A stretch of DNA of 9,491 bases from Thermomicrobiales bacterium (GTDB lineage: Bacteria; Chloroflexota; Chloroflexia; Thermomicrobiales; UBA6265): NCBI GenBank assembly GCA_025928535.1, contig JAICJJ010000068.1:1-9491 (forward strand), written 5' to 3'. The first letter of the stretch is position 1; each line of letters opens with the position of its first letter. Below are positions 7,454 to 9,491 of the stretch, one piece after another. The position numbers and the translations under genes were made by a program. Under the pieces are notes generated by a model. That model saw only the letters and a list, made by a program, of their open reading frames with translations, was not told where the DNA came from and searched no databases.

Positions 7454-8431
7454 TCATGACGACTTCGCGCCGTCCGCGTCGATCCGGCGCATCGCCTCGA
7501 CCAGATCGCGAACGGCGTCGGCCGACTGATGCAACGCTGCGCGCTCATCGTCGCGCAATTCGAGTTCGAGAATCTGCTCCAGCCCCGCGCGGCCGAGTTT
7601 CACCGGCACGCCGACATAGAGCCCCTGAATGCCGTATTCGCCTTGCAGATAGACGCTGCACGGCAGGACGCGATTCTTGTCGAGCAAGATCGCGTCGACC
7701 ATCGCCACCACCGAGGCGCCCGGCGCCTGATAGGCGCTGCCCGATTTGAGCAAGCCGACGATTTCCGCGCCGCCGCTCGCCGTCCGCTTTTCCAGCGCTT
7801 CGATCCGGTCGGCCGGCAGCAATTCCGGCAGCGGCACGCCGGCCACGGTCGAAAACCGGGCCAATGGCACCATCGTGTCGCCATGCCCGCCGAGCACGAA
7901 CGCCGTCACGTCTTCGACCGAGACGCCCATTTCCAGCGCGATGAAGGTCCGGAACCGGGCCGAATCGAGTACGCCGGCCATCCCGATCACCCGTTCCCGC
8001 GGCAGCCCCGACGCCTGCAGAGCGACGTGGCACATCGCATCGAGCGGATTGGACACCACGATCAGAATCGCCTCGGGCGATTCCCGCACCACCTGCTGCG
8101 CCACCGAGCGGACGATGCCCATGTTGGTCCGTAGAAGATCGTCCCGGCTCATCCCCGGCTTGCGGGCAATGCCCGAGGTGATCACCACGACGTCCGAGCC
8201 AGCCGTCTCCTCGTAGCCGTTCGAGCCGGCGATGTGCGTGTCGAAGCCGAGCACCGGTCCGGCCTGCATCAGATCGAGCGCCTTGCCTTGCGGCAGCCCT
8301 TCGACGATATCGACGAGCACGATGTCGGCGTAGTCGCGCAGCGCCAGGTAGGTCGCCACCGCGCCCCCGACCATGCCCGCCCCGACCACCGTCACCTTCG
8401 GCCGCGCGGCCTGGCTCGTTCGCACCGACAT
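7454..8431 (-). CDS. mdh: Malate dehydrogenase, LDH-type, NAD-dependent
   Basis: 325 residues, matching the bacterial LDH-like malate dehydrogenases. It interconverts L-malate and oxaloacetate with NAD(H). The Rossmann fold begins [15 protein letters not shown] (12-26); D41 ends beta-2 and favours NAD over NADP. The specificity position in the active-site loop is R90 ([14 protein letters not shown]), with R96 as the second loop arginine; lactate dehydrogenases have Gln at the first position, so malate is the expected substrate. The catalytic pair is D156 (VLDSARFR, with substrate-binding R159) and H183 (GGHGDTMVP). The ATG at 8431 has AGGGGAG eight bases upstream. The longer reading frame from 8539 adds 36 residues unlike the family and would cross the likely promoter. 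It is first in the mdh-moeA unit and divergent from the LarA-family gene. Confidence 0.96.
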   Translation of the reverse strand: MSVRTSQAARPKVTVVGAGMVGGAVATYLALRDYADIVLVDIVEGLPQGKALDLMQAGPVLGFDTHIAGSNGYEETAGSDVVVITSGIARKPGMSRDDLLRTNMGIVRSVAQQVVRESPEAILIVVSNPLDAMCHVALQASGLPRERVIGMAGVLDSARFRTFIALEMGVSVEDVTAFVLGGHGDTMVPLARFSTVAGVPLPELLPADRIEALEKRTASGGAEIVGLLKSGSAYQAPGASVVAMVDAILLDKNRVLPCSVYLQGEYGIQGLYVGVPVKLGRAGLEQILELELRDDERAALHQSADAVRDLVEAMRRIDADGAKSS

Positions 8432-8439
8432 CGATCTCG

Positions 8440-8446
8440 CTCCCCT
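8440..8446 (-). promoter_or_regulatory. Ribosome binding site of mdh
   Basis: On the minus strand this reads AGGGGAG, eight nucleotides before the ATG at 8431. It decides the short mdh start over the in-frame ATG at 8539. Confidence 0.7.
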
Positions 8447-8462
8447 GACGACGCGCCGTCCA

Positions 8463-8490
8463 GCGCCATTGCGCCCCGGCGCCCATTGCG
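8463..8490. repeat. Imperfect tandem direct repeat in the mdh leader
   Basis: GCGCCATTGCG (8463-8473) is followed by GCGCCCATTGCG (8479-8490). The shared CATTGCG cores are 17 bp apart, a little over one and a half helical turns. The repeat lies in the intergenic region between the divergent mdh and LarA-family genes, within the probable mdh 5' leader. It could be a regulator site or a chance compositional repeat. Confidence 0.35.
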
Positions 8491-8517
8491 GCCACAAGCC
8501 GCGCCGAACCGGGTGAT

Positions 8518-8523
8518 AGTATA
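8518..8523 (-). promoter_or_regulatory. Probable -10 element (TATACT) upstream of mdh
   Basis: On the minus strand the only AT-rich island of this region reads GTATACTATC, containing TATACT. Transcription would start near 8511, giving mdh a leader of about 80 nt. No good -35 is seen at 16-18 bp; CGGACA at 15 bp matches four of six consensus bases. On the plus strand the same island reads TAGTAT (8517-8522), which could act as a -10 for the LarA-family gene. The octamer GTATACTA is identical to that at 2132-2139. Confidence 0.5.
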
Positions 8524-8553
8524 CGGACCCGTCTGTCATGTCCGGGCGTCGCT

Positions 8554-8568
8554 TGGCGCAAAGTCCGC
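8554..8568 (+). promoter_or_regulatory. Weak sigma-54-like -24/-12 sequence upstream of the LarA-family gene
   Basis: TGGCGC, five bases, then CCGC keeps the invariant GG (8555-8556) and GC (8567-8568) exactly ten bases apart, as in sigma-54 promoters (TGGCAC-N5-TTGC). Two of the usual -12 bases are C instead of T. Transcription would start near 8580, leaving a short leader with the ribosome site. In such GC-rich DNA this pattern arises often by chance. Confidence 0.2.
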
Positions 8569-8585
8569 GCGCCGCGCCCCACGTG

Positions 8586-8590
8586 AAGGA
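8586..8590 (+). promoter_or_regulatory. Ribosome binding site of the LarA-family gene
   Basis: AAGGA, six nucleotides before the ATG at 8597, inside the longer purine run GAAGGAAG (8585-8592). It is the clearest ribosome site on the plus strand in this window and supports this start. Confidence 0.7.
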
Positions 8591-8596
8591 AGCGCC

Positions 8597-9491
8597 ATGG
8601 CGCTATCGGCCGCCGATCGATCGTTCACCGTTCCCTTCGGACACGGGTCCATCGAATTTCGCCTGCCTGCCGGCATGACCGGCGTCACGGTCGCAAGCAA
8701 CGATGTGCCGCCCCTGCCCGATCCGGAGGCGGCCGCGCGCGACGCCGTCGCCGCTCCCGTCGCGGGACCGCGCTTGCGCGATCTGGCCCGCGGGGCGCGG
8801 ACGGTCTGCATCGCCGTCACGGACGCGACCCGCGCCTGCCCCGACCATCTCCTCGCCCCGCCGATGCTCGCCGAATTGCGCGCCGCCGGCGTGCCCGACG
8901 AGGGCATCACGTTTCTCATCGCCGTCGGCGCCCATCGCGCCAGCACCGTCGCCGAAAAACGGGCCAAACTCGGCGACGCCATAGTCGATCGCTATCGCGT
9001 CGTCGACCACGATGGAAGCGACGACGCGTCCCTCGTCGCGGTGATGGACGGCCCCGGCGGCATTCCCTTTCGGATCAATCGGGCGCTGGTCGAAGCCGAA
9101 CTGGCGCTCGCCACCGGCGTGGTCGAACCGCATCAATACGCCGGCTACAGCGGCGGTGCCAAGACGGCGACGATCGGCTGTGGCGACGAAACGACGATCG
9201 GCTACACGCACGGACCGGCGATGCTCGATCTCCCCGGCACGCGCCTCGCCCGCATCGACGGCAACCCCTTTCAGGAAGCGGTCCGCCGCGTCGGCGCCGC
9301 CGCCGGCCTCGCGTTCGTCGGCAACGCCGTCCTCGACGATCGCGGCGAGCCCGTGGCCATCGCCTACGGCCCGCCGAACGTCGTCCACGACCGACTCGCC
9401 GCCCTCGCCGAGCGCCTCTACACGACGCCGATCCCCGCCCAGGTGGACGTCGCGGTCGCCGGCGTCGGCTACCCCAAAGACGCCAATCTCT
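8597..9491 (+). CDS. LarA-family (DUF2088) nickel-pincer-nucleotide racemase/epimerase, C-terminus cut by window edge
   Basis: 298 residues are visible of a family usually around 420 residues. LarA of Lactobacillus plantarum racemises lactate using a nickel-pincer nucleotide covalently held by Lys184. Its key residues are found here at a near-constant offset: R79 in VTDATRACP (Arg75), H113 in VGAHR (His108), H179 in [11 protein letters not shown] (His174), K189 in [10 protein letters not shown] (Lys184) and H205 in GYTHG (nickel ligand His200). A PKDANL motif at the right edge probably carries the Lys298 equivalent (K294). The active site therefore looks complete and nickel-dependent. The family includes enzymes for substrates other than lactate, so the substrate is not assigned; the neighbouring divergent mdh suggests malate or lactate (inference). 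The cofactor genes larB, larC and larE are not in the window. Confidence 0.92.
   Translation, partial: MALSAADRSFTVPFGHGSIEFRLPAGMTGVTVASNDVPPLPDPEAAARDAVAAPVAGPRLRDLARGARTVCIAVTDATRACPDHLLAPPMLAELRAAGVPDEGITFLIAVGAHRASTVAEKRAKLGDAIVDRYRVVDHDGSDDASLVAVMDGPGGIPFRINRALVEAELALATGVVEPHQYAGYSGGAKTATIGCGDETTIGYTHGPAMLDLPGTRLARIDGNPFQEAVRRVGAAAGLAFVGNAVLDDRGEPVAIAYGPPNVVHDRLAALAERLYTTPIPAQVDVAVAGVGYPKDANL

Noticed and set aside
5183..7459. A 758-codon open frame on the plus strand, antisense to the DUF697 gene and moeA
   Set aside because: Its product is Arg/Asp/His-rich with no recognisable domain, and it lies opposite two genes with clear family motifs. Long stop-free antisense frames are expected at this GC content.
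8432..8539. Upstream ATG extending mdh by 36 residues
   Set aside because: The extension crosses the TATACT element, and the family starts close to the Rossmann strand, which the ATG at 8431 provides with a good ribosome site.

Overview
This 9.5-kb window is GC-rich bacterial chromosomal DNA with eight protein-coding genes, two of them cut by the window edges. I see no tRNA, rRNA, CRISPR array, insertion sequence, integrase or phage gene. The codon use is uniformly GC-rich and the genes are housekeeping or central-metabolism genes, so this looks like an ordinary core region, not an island. The fused shikimate kinase/3-dehydroquinate synthase, the LDH-type malate dehydrogenase and the adenosine-kinase-like PfkB protein suggest a deep-branching bacterium. 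A Chloroflexota-like lineage is my first guess, but this rests on family resemblance recalled from memory and no phylogenetic marker is present.

Layout. Positions 1-2067 (minus strand) carry a bifunctional aroKB gene followed downstream by the N-terminal third of a PfkB sugar/nucleoside kinase. Positions 2068-2210 are a divergent promoter region. Positions 2211-5110 (plus strand) hold an NtrC-type response regulator followed after 26 nt by glycerol kinase (glpK). glpK converges, with only 9 nt between stops, on a minus-strand run transcribed from about 8511 down to 5120: malate dehydrogenase (mdh), molybdopterin molybdenumtransferase (moeA, 21 nt after mdh) and a DUF697 membrane-associated protein. 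Positions 8432-8596 are a second divergent region, followed on the plus strand by a LarA-family (nickel-pincer-nucleotide racemase) gene that runs off the right end.

Function. aroKB supplies two steps of the shikimate pathway. GlpK feeds glycerol into central metabolism. Mdh interconverts L-malate and oxaloacetate. The divergent LarA homologue is probably a 2-hydroxyacid racemase or epimerase, and its position next to mdh makes malate or lactate the natural substrates to test. MoeA completes molybdenum cofactor synthesis. The response regulator has a complete sigma-54-activating ATPase, but its C-terminal Fis-type helix-turn-helix has lost the usual basic residues.

Most worth a second look: the atypical regulator and its coupling to glpK; loss of the fructose-1,6-bisphosphate loop in GlpK; the DUF697 protein with a GTPase-like but P-loop-less N-terminal half; the mdh/larA divergent pair; and an identical GTATACTA element in both divergent intergenic regions. 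I did not find a clear undescribed multi-gene system.
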